64,000 bases of DNA from NCBI GenBank assembly GCA_022885665.1, contig JAGQDJ010000110.1:1-64000 (forward strand). The letters are read 5' to 3'. Below, in pieces: positions 1 through 9,428 of the stretch (position 1 is its first letter; each line of letters starts with the position of its first letter). The stretch comes from Triops longicaudatus. Taxonomy: Eukaryota > Arthropoda > Branchiopoda > Notostraca > Triopsidae. A model generated the notes under the pieces. The model ran no database searches and was not told the DNA's origin. It worked only from the letters and a program-made list of their open reading frames with translations. Both the position numbers and the translations under genes were made by a program.

Positions 1-300
1 ATATTGCCTGAACGGTTTGGCATATAATTCCTTTTCCCCCAATTGGGTAATCCGTAGCCTTAGTGTAGAAAAACGATAGAGCAAACTGTTTGTACACGCT
101 ACTCTAGGTGGCAGTATCTATCGGTTGCAGTTTCGTCAATGAAGAATTCGGGGTAATTGTGGTTTGCATGCAACTGCTCAAAAATAGGAATTTTGCAGAC
201 TGGTTAGTAAATTGCACGATTTTTTAATAAAAGTTTTTGTTGTCAATGAATGGTAATTTAAGCATCCTGTAATCTTACAACTTTCCACGCACATCCGCAT

Positions 301-819
301 TCATGTCCGCGTTTCGTTACGCAAAAATGCGTCCTGAATATGCTTTAACAGCGAAGGAGTGAACATGACTAATATAGTATGTTGTGCGTTTCTATTGACA
401 TGTTTCATATTTAGCCTCCAAAAATAGCAGAACAGGGATGAAAGTACCGTGAACGGGGTAATTTCGAATACGTGGGGTAACATTGAACATTTTACAGGAA
501 ACCGCAAGCCATCAGAAATCAAATACCCTTCAACGTTGAAAAGACAGTGGCTTGACAAGACTGAAGCATAGTTGAAACCATAGGAAGTGCAAACAAGTGC
601 GAATGTGTAAAGAAGTCTACGTTTTAAGGCATAACTACTTCTTTTTCTGTCGATCTTTTTTCCCCTAAAGTGATTGAGGTCATTTTTTGAAAGAAAATGA
701 TCAAGCGTATTCAATAAGCATGACCACATAATTTTATGTGGTTTCAAAAATCTTTGGGAACATGACAAGTAAGGGGAAAATGTTTTATAAACGGAGAGGA
801 AACCAGCACTGAAAAACAT
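301..819 (-). CDS. Unidentified multi-pass membrane-like ORF, possibly part of a chemoreceptor gene
   Basis: Uninterrupted reading frame of 172 codons starting at the ATG at 819; an in-frame GTG lies six codons upstream. The product is basic and hydrophobic. Two stretches look membrane-spanning (about residues 75-98 and 124-143), and the second ends in YFWRLNMKHVN. That pattern of a hydrophobic helix followed by a basic 'R-L-N' turn recalls the later helices of arthropod gustatory/odorant receptors, but this is only a resemblance. No diagnostic TYxxxxxQF motif is present, and the ORF is far shorter than a normal receptor of about 400 residues. Other exons could lie beyond the left edge. It is divergent from BCS1, with 238 bp between start codons. 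Alternatives are a taxon-restricted gene or a chance ORF. Confidence 0.33.
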   Translation of the reverse strand: MFFSAGFLSVYKTFSPYLSCSQRFLKPHKIMWSCLLNTLDHFLSKNDLNHFRGKKIDRKRSSYALKRRLLYTFALVCTSYGFNYASVLSSHCLFNVEGYLISDGLRFPVKCSMLPHVFEITPFTVLSSLFCYFWRLNMKHVNRNAQHTILVMFTPSLLKHIQDAFLRNETRT

Positions 820-1057
820 GCAACGAATTCCCGCCACTCGGGTTCCACCAACATGAAACCAGCAATATGAAAGAAGCGATTTTTGCTAGATGGCGTTACT
901 TGTTACTTTCGTGGCGTTAGCCTTTTTACGTAACCATATTCACAACAGCATCGTGGGAACTGTACAACTTACAATTAAGTGCGTGTCGCGAGGACCAAAC
1001 AGTGACTAATAAGCACGTGTTAAAGTTACGGTTGTGCACTAATACAAGTGCCTGAAA
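820..1057. promoter_or_regulatory. Divergent intergenic region upstream of BCS1
   Basis: These 238 bp separate the start codons of the minus-strand ORF and BCS1, so any BCS1 promoter must lie here or inside the neighbouring ORF. I see no TATA box at a convincing distance, which would suit a housekeeping mitochondrial gene. The assignment rests on position only. Confidence 0.35.
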
Positions 1058-2712
1058 ATGCCGCTGTCAGAATTAGTTACTTCTTTAAGTAGTAACCCGT
1101 ACTTCGGTGCCGGTTTTGGTCTTTTTGGAGTTGGTGCATCAGCAGCCCTAGCCAGGAAAGGATGGCAAGCCGCACTCATCTTATTTCGGCGACATTATAT
1201 GATGACTTTAGAAGTTCCTTGTCGTGACAAAAGTTATCAATGGCTATTACAGTGGATTACTATGCGAGGAGCTACAAAAACACAACACGTGAGTGTAGAG
1301 ACTCAGTTCCATCAGCACGATACAGGAAAGGTATCAACGAACTACCATTTTATCCCCAGTGTGGGAACCCATTTTTTTAGGTAATTAAAGTAGTTTCTAC
1401 TAAGAAAAAGTCAATTACTTTGTACATACTAATCATAACTTTTTGTAGTTATAAGAACTCATGGATTAGAGTTGAACGCACAAGAGAACAGCATACCCTC
1501 GATTTGCACATGGGAGTTCCATGGGAAACTGTCACGCTTACGGCATTTGGTCAAAACAAGCAAATGTATTCTGATATGCTAGAAGAAGGTATGTATTGTG
1601 ATCATTAAATTTGTCTTTATAATTTGTAATATGCAATTTTATGAAGCCAGGCAGTTGGCTTTGAAGCAAACAGAAGGCAAAACTATTTTGTACACGGCCA
1701 TGGGATCCGAATGGCGTCAATTTGGGGCTCCTCGTAAACGTAGGCCAATATCGTCAGTAGTTTTGGATACTGGCGTCTCCGAAAGCATTCTTTCTGACGT
1801 CAAAGAGTTTATTGACAACCCAAGCTGGTATACAGACAGAGGTAACATCATCCAGACCCTTCAGTTTTCCAAGAAAATAAAGTACTGCGTATTTAGGTAT
1901 TCCTTACCGTCGAGGATATTTATTACACGGTCCTCCGGGTTGCGGAAAATCGTCCTTTATTACGGCGCTCGCCGGCGAGCTCGAGTGTGCTGTCTGTGTC
2001 ATGAATTTAAGTGAACGAGGTTTAAGTGACGATCGTTTGAACCATCTTCTAAGCACGGCACCCGTTCAGAGTATTATCCTATTGGAGGATGTCGACGCGG
2101 CTTTTGTTAGTCGCGAAGACACGAAATCAGGTGTGAGATTCGAATGTCAGGCTTGTCACGTTTCGATAACTTTTTGCGTCTTATAGTGAAAACCGCCTAC
2201 GAAGGTTTAAATCGCGTGACCTTTAGCGGGTTGTTGAATTGTCTGGATGGCGTTGCCTCGACTGAAGCACGGATATTATTTATGACAACCAACTACATCG
2301 AAAGGTAAACCTCGCATTTACTTCTTTTACATTTTTCCTGGATTTTTGCAAACGGCAAGGATAGCAAGGATCGGTTGTGGACTATCGTTACTTTCCAAGG
2401 CTGTGTTCCTTCTCAAAATATTCCCTAGTCGACACTGAGGTTCCTTATACTAATGTTCTTAGATTGGACCCAGCGTTGATTCGACCAGGACGTGTGGACG
2501 TGAAGGAATACATTGGATACTGTAGCGATTATCAATTAAGGCACATGTTCCGGCGATTTTACCCGGAAACTTCGATAGAGGCGGCTGAAGCATTTGTTGA
2601 GGCTGTGAAAAGCGTGAACCGACCTCTGAGCCCGGCTGCCATTCAAGGCCATTTCATGTTCTTTAAATCTGATCCTCAGGCGGCAGTTAGTCAAATCAGC
2701 CGATTAGCATAA
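1058..2712 (+). CDS. BCS1: Mitochondrial chaperone BCS1, AAA ATPase (six exons)
   Basis: Exons 1058-1380, 1449-1588, 1647-1841, 1897-2130, 2187-2304 and 2463-2712 join in frame to 419 aa, the same length I recall for vertebrate BCS1L. BCS1 is an inner-membrane AAA translocase that moves the folded Rieske iron-sulfur protein into complex III. The N-terminus MPLSELVTSL...NPYFGAGFG with a glycine-rich membrane helix (about 12-33) is the BCS1 hallmark, followed by the BCS1-specific region (WLLQWITMRG, HVSVET, GSEWR). Walker A GPPGCGKSS is at residues 231-239, Walker B LLEDVDAAF near 281-289, sensor-1 MTTN, and the arginine segment LIRPGRVD at 342-349. Introns are 68, 58, 55, 56 and 158 bp with GT-AG ends. 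All catalytic motifs are intact, so the gene should be functional. Confidence 0.95.
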
Positions 2713-2789
2713 AGAATTCAATGTATTGTTAGCAAGTATACAGTGTAATTTATCAAAAAGTCTGACTTTGTATGTGACGCAACTCTTTT

Positions 2790-2795
2790 TTTATT
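2790..2795 (-). terminator. Candidate polyadenylation signal for the IQ-motif gene
   Basis: Minus-strand AATAAA (TTTATT on plus) lies about 120 bp past the stop of the IQ/coiled-coil gene. It is inside the probable 3' UTR of the convergent BCS1 gene, so the two transcripts may overlap at their ends. Confidence 0.45.
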
Positions 2796-2916
2796 TTGCT
2801 GTTTTCCCTCCACCAAGCTGCAGGGGATTCCAGGCCTCTTTTTTCTTACGCAAATTCGTGTGGCTATGTCTTCGGAGATTTGGCTGCGACTTTACCTTTT
2901 TTCTCCCTCTAGACGT

Positions 2917-4209
2917 TTACATAGAAGGATAGACGAAGATAGTATTAACTGTCATTACAAGGTAGAAGGCATTTTTTAAAATTACAGTGTTGGAATGCTG
3001 CCGTTGCTTGGGGTGGGTCCCACGCTTCTTTTTGCGGTATGGACCCAAGCCTTGACGAACCATGATACTGCGCCACCAGGCTTGGATTGCAATGGCTGCT
3101 CTAAGTAACGTTTCACGTTGTAACTGAAGTTGACGAGCAGCTGCCTTGGCTAGACGGTCCTCTTCCACGACTTGAAGGCAGAGTTCACACTGGCCAGAGA
3201 TTATTATTACTTTTTGTGCCTTATCCCCTTTTCTTTTCAGCGTTAGGTTACTTTTTGGCGAAGTTTCCTGATTTCCGTATCTTGTTGTTGCTGATGACTC
3301 GTCAGGTTGTCAATTTCAGTTTGCAAGTCAGTCATTTGAATAGAATGAGTGGTTTGCAGAACTTCAAGCTGGTTTTCTAATTCCTATCGAAGGGTGTGCG
3401 AGCAAAATGGCGTAAGCATTGAACATTAAAAAGCCCTTTAGAAGAATTTCCTAGGAAAGTACCCGGATTTCGTCACAGAGTTTGCTTTGCTGCATCTTTC
3501 CACGGTTTCCTTCTTGCTCCATACTTTTTTCCACCATCATAATTTCTTCTTCAAGCTTTCGACGTCTCTCAGCTAACCGCTGGCAGCACTCGTGACCTAG
3601 TTCATCTTCGTACCTGAGTGCATGCTGAAGCTTAGATTCCGTTTTTGCCGTCTCATAGGCCAATATGTCCTATTTGACCATGTCATGGATCAGCACTTGA
3701 TCGTATCAATTTCGTAACGGGAAGATGCAGATATATTTTAGTGTACTTTAAGCTCAGCGATACGACGGTTTAAGCTCGCTTCTCTTTCGTCAAGCGTTGT
3801 TTTTCTGCTTGCAAGTTGCTGTTGAAGCGACGTCATTTTGATCTTCGTTTCCTGTTCCTGTTTACAGTGGGAATTCTCGAGACTTACGACCTGGTACGCT
3901 TGGGTTACGAAATCTCGCAATGGTGTGATATTCATTTCTTTCTGAATCGTTTTTGTCGTGTGTTGTAAAATGGCCAATAGTTCGTTCCTTAGAAGGGATA
4001 AGATCCCTGGATAAGAACCTTTCATGGCGCAGAAAAAAAGTACACACAAAAAAGAAACAGGTTATGTACCTAAGAGCATGGCAGGGCTCATAACTTCGCA
4101 CTCCGCTTTCGAAGGAATTGTCACTCCGCTGTTCTATTGCACCCAAAAGCTTTAACTGCTCTATCGCTTTAGTAATAGCAGTTAACAACGAATCCATTTT
4201 GCTAGTCAT
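2917..4209 (-). CDS. IQ-motif coiled-coil protein, DRC9/DRC10-like (five exons)
   Basis: Proposed exons (5' to 3' on minus) are 4209-4095, 4018-3747, 3669-3463, 3383-3252 and 3189-2917, giving 332 aa. The N-terminal part is helical (LLTAITKAIEQLKLL, ILSLLRNELLAIL). The middle, about residues 95-240, is a long charged coiled coil. An IQ motif with the flavour AIQAWWRSIMVRQGLGPY lies about 60 residues from the end, followed by a KKKR tail. This architecture and the WWR...MVRxGLGP signature match the nexin-dynein regulatory complex subunits DRC9 (IQCG) and DRC10 (IQCD), which bind calmodulin in motile axonemes; I cannot tell the two apart by eye. It is shorter than the roughly 440 aa human proteins. 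The first donor (4094-4093) is weak and was chosen for phase; a stronger GT lies at 4070-4069 but breaks the frame. The start is the ATG at 4209. Stop codons of this gene and BCS1 are about 200 bp apart, facing each other. Confidence 0.7.
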
Positions 4210-4307
4210 CCTCACTCTTACTTAGGCCCCCGAGCACACCTCACCTAACACTTCGATCAAACTGATGTATGTTGTCATAGAAACGCACAGTTAAGGATAA
4301 CAATAAT

Positions 4308-4313
4308 TTTATT
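4308..4313 (-). terminator. Candidate polyadenylation signal for the chitin-binding protein gene
   Basis: Minus-strand AATAAA (TTTATT on plus) about 120 bp beyond the stop codon of the CBM14 gene and before the start codon of the next gene on the same strand. Position and hexamer fit; nothing else was tested. Confidence 0.5.
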
Positions 4314-4435
4314 TTTGCAACCGTTGTGCGACTATAAATTACGTCAGGAGTTGCGAACAACCGTGTGATGTTGTGGTCACCAAGAAACTATAACACAAAA
4401 AAGAAGGGTGGAAGGCTCCAGTTCATAAATTAAGC

Positions 4436-6651
4436 TTAATCGTCAAACTCCTCTTCGATCGGACTAACGGACGAAGCAGGAGCTTCGGCGGGCCGATTTG
4501 GCCTGGTAGTGGCTTCATCTTTTGAAGACCTCTGAGTAACCCGTGGTGGGGGCTGTGTAACTTGGACTTTGCGGGATTCTTCCCCGTACGGTCGGGGTCG
4601 AAGGCGTGGGTCAGGTCTTTCATGAAAGGATGGCAAGATGCTGCTCTCTTCGTCGTCGTAGTCGTCTTCCTCGTATTGAGGCTGGATACGTTGAGGGGGA
4701 CGCTGATGAACGGGTCGCGATGGGCTGTTTTGTTTCTGCTTGGAATATTGGTCGCTTTGCGGGTTGTTGTGAGGTTTAAATTTCAGTGAGTTGGGAGCAA
4801 CTAAAGTGTCGGCGTCCAACTGGGAAAGACCAGGTTCGTATCCTTCGGGGTAATATCTGTCAGCGTAAATTTGGGAAGAGTTATCGCCTGTGCCATCGTC
4901 GATGGTCTTGTACAGGTAATCGTTCACGAAATGGAACTCGGAAGACTTTTGGCAAATGTTTTCTTTGCCGACTGGCATGCAGATCAAGTGAACCTGTCGG
5001 GGAAAAAATAAAATTACACCGATTCAGCTCTATATATTTTCGTCCGTTTACCTGATGGAAGGCTGCGCCAGCTGGGCATAACCACGAGTGACGCACGCGG
5101 TCTTGGCAATAATGAAAAACCTCGCAGTCAAGCGCTTCGTCAGCGTAGTAACCGTCTTTCTTGTCTTTGCAACCGAATTTGCTTTCCCTGAGGAGTTCAG
5201 TCAAACGGTCAGGCTTCTCTACTTCGTCTTCCTCTTCTTCCTCCTCTTCCTCCACGGATGCGGGCTTGCGTTCCTTCTCGACCTGTAAGTTATGTTTGAC
5301 GAAGCCACGAGGGAAAAAAGCACACATACGAAAAATAACGATTAGATCCTATTCAATACCATAACCAAACAACGTTGTTATTCCTTACCGGTTGGGGCTT
5401 AGACTGCGGCTTCGGGGGAGCGGGACGGGGCTTGGGAGTAGGTTTCTTAGGTGCAGGACTAGGCTTCTTTTCGGGGGTGTATTCTTGGCGAACAGGGGCA
5501 GATGGACGAGAGTAGCGTTCTTCTTCCTCGCCGTCTTCGTCTTCCTCTAGTTCTTCTTGCCGTTGAGGGGGTCGTGGCTGGGGTGTTGGGGAGGGTCGCG
5601 GTTTGGTAAGGGTTGGAGTTGGGGGACGCGTCACCCTTTGTTGTTGTGGCGGGGGTGCTTGTTGGCTTTGTTGGAGTCGAAGGGGGGTTGTGGGCGACGG
5701 GCGAGTGTTAGGCGTAGGAACATCGAGGGGACTAAACTCTTGGGTAGTGGATAAAGGAACTGGACGGGGTGACTGTGCTACAGGGCGGGATTGAGGTGGG
5801 GTAGGTCTAACTGGTTGAAAGTCGCTGGTGGCGGCATTGCTACTGCTGGGACGGCCGAAGGGATTTGGCTGTGTGCGTTCATCGTCAGGGCGCGTGAAGG
5901 GAGAGAAGGGCGGTTCAGGTCGTTCCAGGCGTTCAGGGCGCTCGGGTCGTTCAGGTCGAGGGGATGACGGGCGCAAGAACGGAGAGGGACCGAAATCTTG
6001 AGGGGGGAATTGTTCAGGGTTACGGAGTGAGGACTGAGCTTCGTTCGAAAAACTCGGGCGGTCGTTGGGGCCGTTGGGAATCGGGTTCAAATTTGGACGC
6101 TCGAAACTTTGCGTATATCTGTTATTAGATGGCGAAGGCTGTGGAAAGATAGGTTTGTCATTGTTGAAACGGTCTCCTTGAAAACTGGCTTCGCCGGCAG
6201 AGTCTTCGCGGAAAAGCGTTCCGGAACTAGGACGGGGAGCATTGTTGTTTGGGCTGGGTTTGCTGTTTGCTGAAGGTGCGAAGACTGGAACAAAAGAACC
6301 TTCGTCGTATTGTGTTGATTTTTTCTGGGCAGGAGTCTCGTATTCTTTGTCAGGGTTGGCACTGGGCCGATTTTGGGTCGGCCTTCTTTGCTTCGGAGGC
6401 TGGAGATTTGTGTTTCTGTTGGGTGGAGCGACTGGGCGCTGATTTTCGCTTTGTACGGGTCGCACGCGTTGGTTCTCGTTTTGCGGAGATCGTGGGCCAG
6501 GAAATACGAGTCCAGAAGATGAAAAGAATTGGCGGGATGTACGACTAGCTAAATCTTCATCCAAATTTTCTGGAAACCGATTGTTGTCATCGATTTCCGC
6601 TGTTACGGTTGTTGCAAGAACTGCCGCGGCTAACACTAAAATCCACTTCAT
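4436..6651 (-). CDS. Secreted single-domain chitin-binding (CBM14/peritrophin-A) cuticle-type protein (three exons)
   Basis: Exons 6651-5389, 5282-5052 and 4993-4436 join to 683 aa; all introns are phase 0. The start is the ATG of MKWILVLAAAVLATTVTA, a clear signal peptide cut near residue 19. Residues about 60-420 are low-complexity and rich in Pro, Gln, Arg and Ser, with RPERPERPE-type repeats. An acidic run of Glu follows at 432-442. One chitin-binding type-2 domain spans about 457-515, split by the last intron: six cysteines in the order FGC, DC, HYC, WLCP, LIC, NIC, with the GYYAD and FHQ landmarks and a following S-x5-N-x2-LY segment as in arthropod members. The tail is again P/Q/R/E-rich. 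One CBM14 flanked by disordered sequence resembles CPAP1-like or mucin-like cuticular proteins, which act extracellularly on chitin. The exact orthologue is not assigned. Confidence 0.85.
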
Positions 6652-6670
6652 TTTGCCAATTGCAACTTGC

Positions 6671-6876
6671 ACTAAATAGTTAAATGTTCATTTAAATAAA
6701 AGTTCGTTGGAAAAATTCGCAAGCCTTTGGTTAGTCAATGTCAAACGACAAATTAATGCCTTAATTGTGTTGTGTTTTGAGAAAATTCACCTTTTACTGA
6801 GTGGCACGCAGCACTGGATGAGTGAATTACTCGATGGGTACTGACTTGATGAGGAGAAGGGCGGTGGACTTAAATA
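6671..6876 (-). promoter_or_regulatory. Likely TATA box and 5'-UTR intron of the chitin-binding protein gene
   Basis: On minus, TATTTAAG (complement of 6869-6876) lies upstream of a leader that contains an arthropod-like TCAGT. A good donor, AAAG|GTGAAT, follows at 6791/6790, and an acceptor CTATTTAG|TGCAAG at 6672/6671 sits 20 bp before the start codon. Together they suggest a short non-coding first exon of about 50 bp and a 119-bp intron. This is inferred from consensus sites only. Confidence 0.4.
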
Positions 6877-9428
6877 GTGAGGGAACGTAGGGTTTGTGCG
6901 AAGACCGGCTGACGACGTAGCGTTGCATTCGGGGACAACAAGAGCCGAACGGGGACGTCCAAAACCAGCAAGCGGGAAACAGCAGCTACACCGAATCCGT
7001 TTCGCTTGGTTGAACAACAACAGCAGTGTATCCTACCCAATAGCACCTTCTGCTTCCTCCTGATCTCGAAGAAAACCAGAGCAGCTCCTTCAAAAGTAGG
7101 TCTTCTTTAGGAATTAAAGTTATTACATCGTCCAACGAGAACTTTATGTAAGGTAAAATTTCCGGTCGTACCGAGTTTCGAATCTCGGGGCGCAAAAAAA
7201 GCTCTCAATATTTGTGGATGTCGTATTCATAAAAATTATAGTTTAGCTTTTTATTAGTTGTGGCCTTGTTAGACAATTAAAACACGTACGCGCCATTTTA
7301 CAAGCCTTTCTCAAGCCCTTATTAGTAATCTAGTCTGAGTAATTATCTCGAAATGTTGAGTTTCATCGCATATTTTTGTTTCCTCTCTTTTTTATGCTTT
7401 TTCTGTGGCTAAAGAACATGAAGCGGTACATTTTGCTGTGAAAGTTAATAAGGGAAAATTCAATTTCTCGTTTCAAATCGTGACTCCGCTCATGTGTGGC
7501 TATTTCTCGATTTCTGATTAAGCACAAAGGTCGTTTCTGTTCTCCATTGTCGTGTCAAATTCGAGGACTGGGGCGAAAGTCGTTGGTTTGCACGCGTAAC
7601 TGCTTACCAGTAAGTCATCCGTGCTAATGAAGTTTCCTTTTCCGCTAAAAAACTACTTGCTTTAATTTCTTTTTCTTTCTCTTGAAAATTACGATGGAGA
7701 AAAGGGAAATTTGGCGACCTGCACTTTCCCGTTTATGGCTGAAAACCCGGAATGCTTGACAAAAGTTCAACGCGTAATTAAAATTGGTATGTTGGATACC
7801 TATTAAATCATTTCTACCATGTTTGACGTGTGTTGATTATATCAACGACCTTTAAAAGTCAGTAACCTTGCCTTTTTTCTATTCCTCTGAGCCCTGAAAA
7901 TTAATTTCTATTATATGTTGACACAAGTTTTTCAAGTTCACGTACTTTTTTTATAGTCTTGCTGAGGATGAGACCGGTTCTTTTTTATGTGCTTATTCAC
8001 GTTCATAGACGTTTCGAGCTTCATTGGACAAACGTTGAAAAATGGCTTTTTCGAATTCCTCGCTTTTGTTTCGCTAAAGAACAACACCTACTCTCGCATG
8101 ACTTGACGTATCCTTCGACAGAGATTTCTTTCATACGCATGTTGCTGTGTGTCTTTTCCCAGGCAAGTCATGTTGTTTACTTTACACATTTGCATATCGG
8201 GGAAACCGTCACTTGAAACCCTTAAAGATGGTCATCAGCACTGACGTGACATATAACTATGCGTACCATATGTATCCGAAAGCGCATTTTACGTATAGCG
8301 TATCTTGTCGCCAGGATCAAGGATTCAAACCAAAGCAATAAAGGAAACGTAACATTGTTTCTGCATTCAAGCGAATCATGTTCGTTGGCGTTTATGATCT
8401 GCAAGTTCGTAATCCACAATACTTGCTGGTTTCCTGATGCGTTCGGATGGGTGAGGTACAGTTAGTTTAAGTGGTTCTGATGGATCGCTGGTAAACCTTT
8501 TTCTGGAGATACTACAGGAAAATTGGCGACACACATGATATAGTTGGTTTGAGTGGCCATGTGAGACCGCTTAACCTAAATTGACGTTGCGAGTTCCCTG
8601 TAAGAATTGATGACCCACTACCGCAAATGAAGCCGTTTCTTTCTTAATTTGGCCCGTCGTAACCTGCAGGGGAGCCGCAGGTAGCCCAAGCGACTTCTGT
8701 GAAGAATAGCTTGGAGAAAGAAATAGGTCCTTGACAGTGAAACTGGTCCAAAACTTCCCACCAGTCGGCGCAATTTATCTCCCTACATTGTTTTGGGTGC
8801 CTTCTTAATTGAGTGCTTCCCAAGTCAGCTTTACCTCGTTTTCGTCCTAGTGTTTATTTTGTATGGGTTTAGAGCCTTAAGGAACTTCGATTAACCTAGT
8901 TCTAGGAGGTTAGGAACACACGATCGTTTGCTTCCTTATGAATGCGCCCATTATTGATGCCGAGTAAGTAGGGAGCACCTATGTACACGTCAAGCTAACC
9001 TCCTTTATGACTGTTTTCCTACGAATTTCAGTGGCAGATGGTCAAAAGGTATGCAAACGGCGTCAAGGAAGTTAAAGTCAAACCGTAACCTAAATGCTGA
9101 TGCTAATTGGCCTGGTGTCCTTCTTTTAATGCAACTTTGATATTGCGCACACGCTACTTCTGGAAATTCTCTATAACCTTCAACCCGTTATACCCATTTC
9201 GAGTTCGCCATAGAATTCATAAACTGAATAAAAGCAGCGTAACAGTATTGCATTAACAAACCAATAATGTATTGGACGCCTGTACATCAAGCTTAAACGA
9301 AATGGCGAGGTTGCATAGATTACATTGTGATGAAAAACTTTCTTAAATTAGACAGGAAGCAAGACACAAACAGGCACCGTTGAAGACACTTTTTACAGTT
9401 TTTTCAACTCTTAAGTCACATAGACGGT
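6877..9428. other. Spacer with no recognised gene
   Basis: About 2.5 kb between the probable promoter of the CBM14 gene and the stop of the large Pro/Thr-rich ORF. Only short, overlapping ORFs of low quality are present (the longest about 85 codons near 7959-8216, with no recognisable motif). A minus-strand polyadenylation-like hexamer near 8851 could serve the ORF that ends at 9429. I see nothing else. Confidence 0.5.

Noticed and set aside
7160..7195. Self-complementary CCGAGTTTCGAATCTCGG resembling a tRNA T-arm
   Set aside because: The rest of a tRNA fold is not present upstream.
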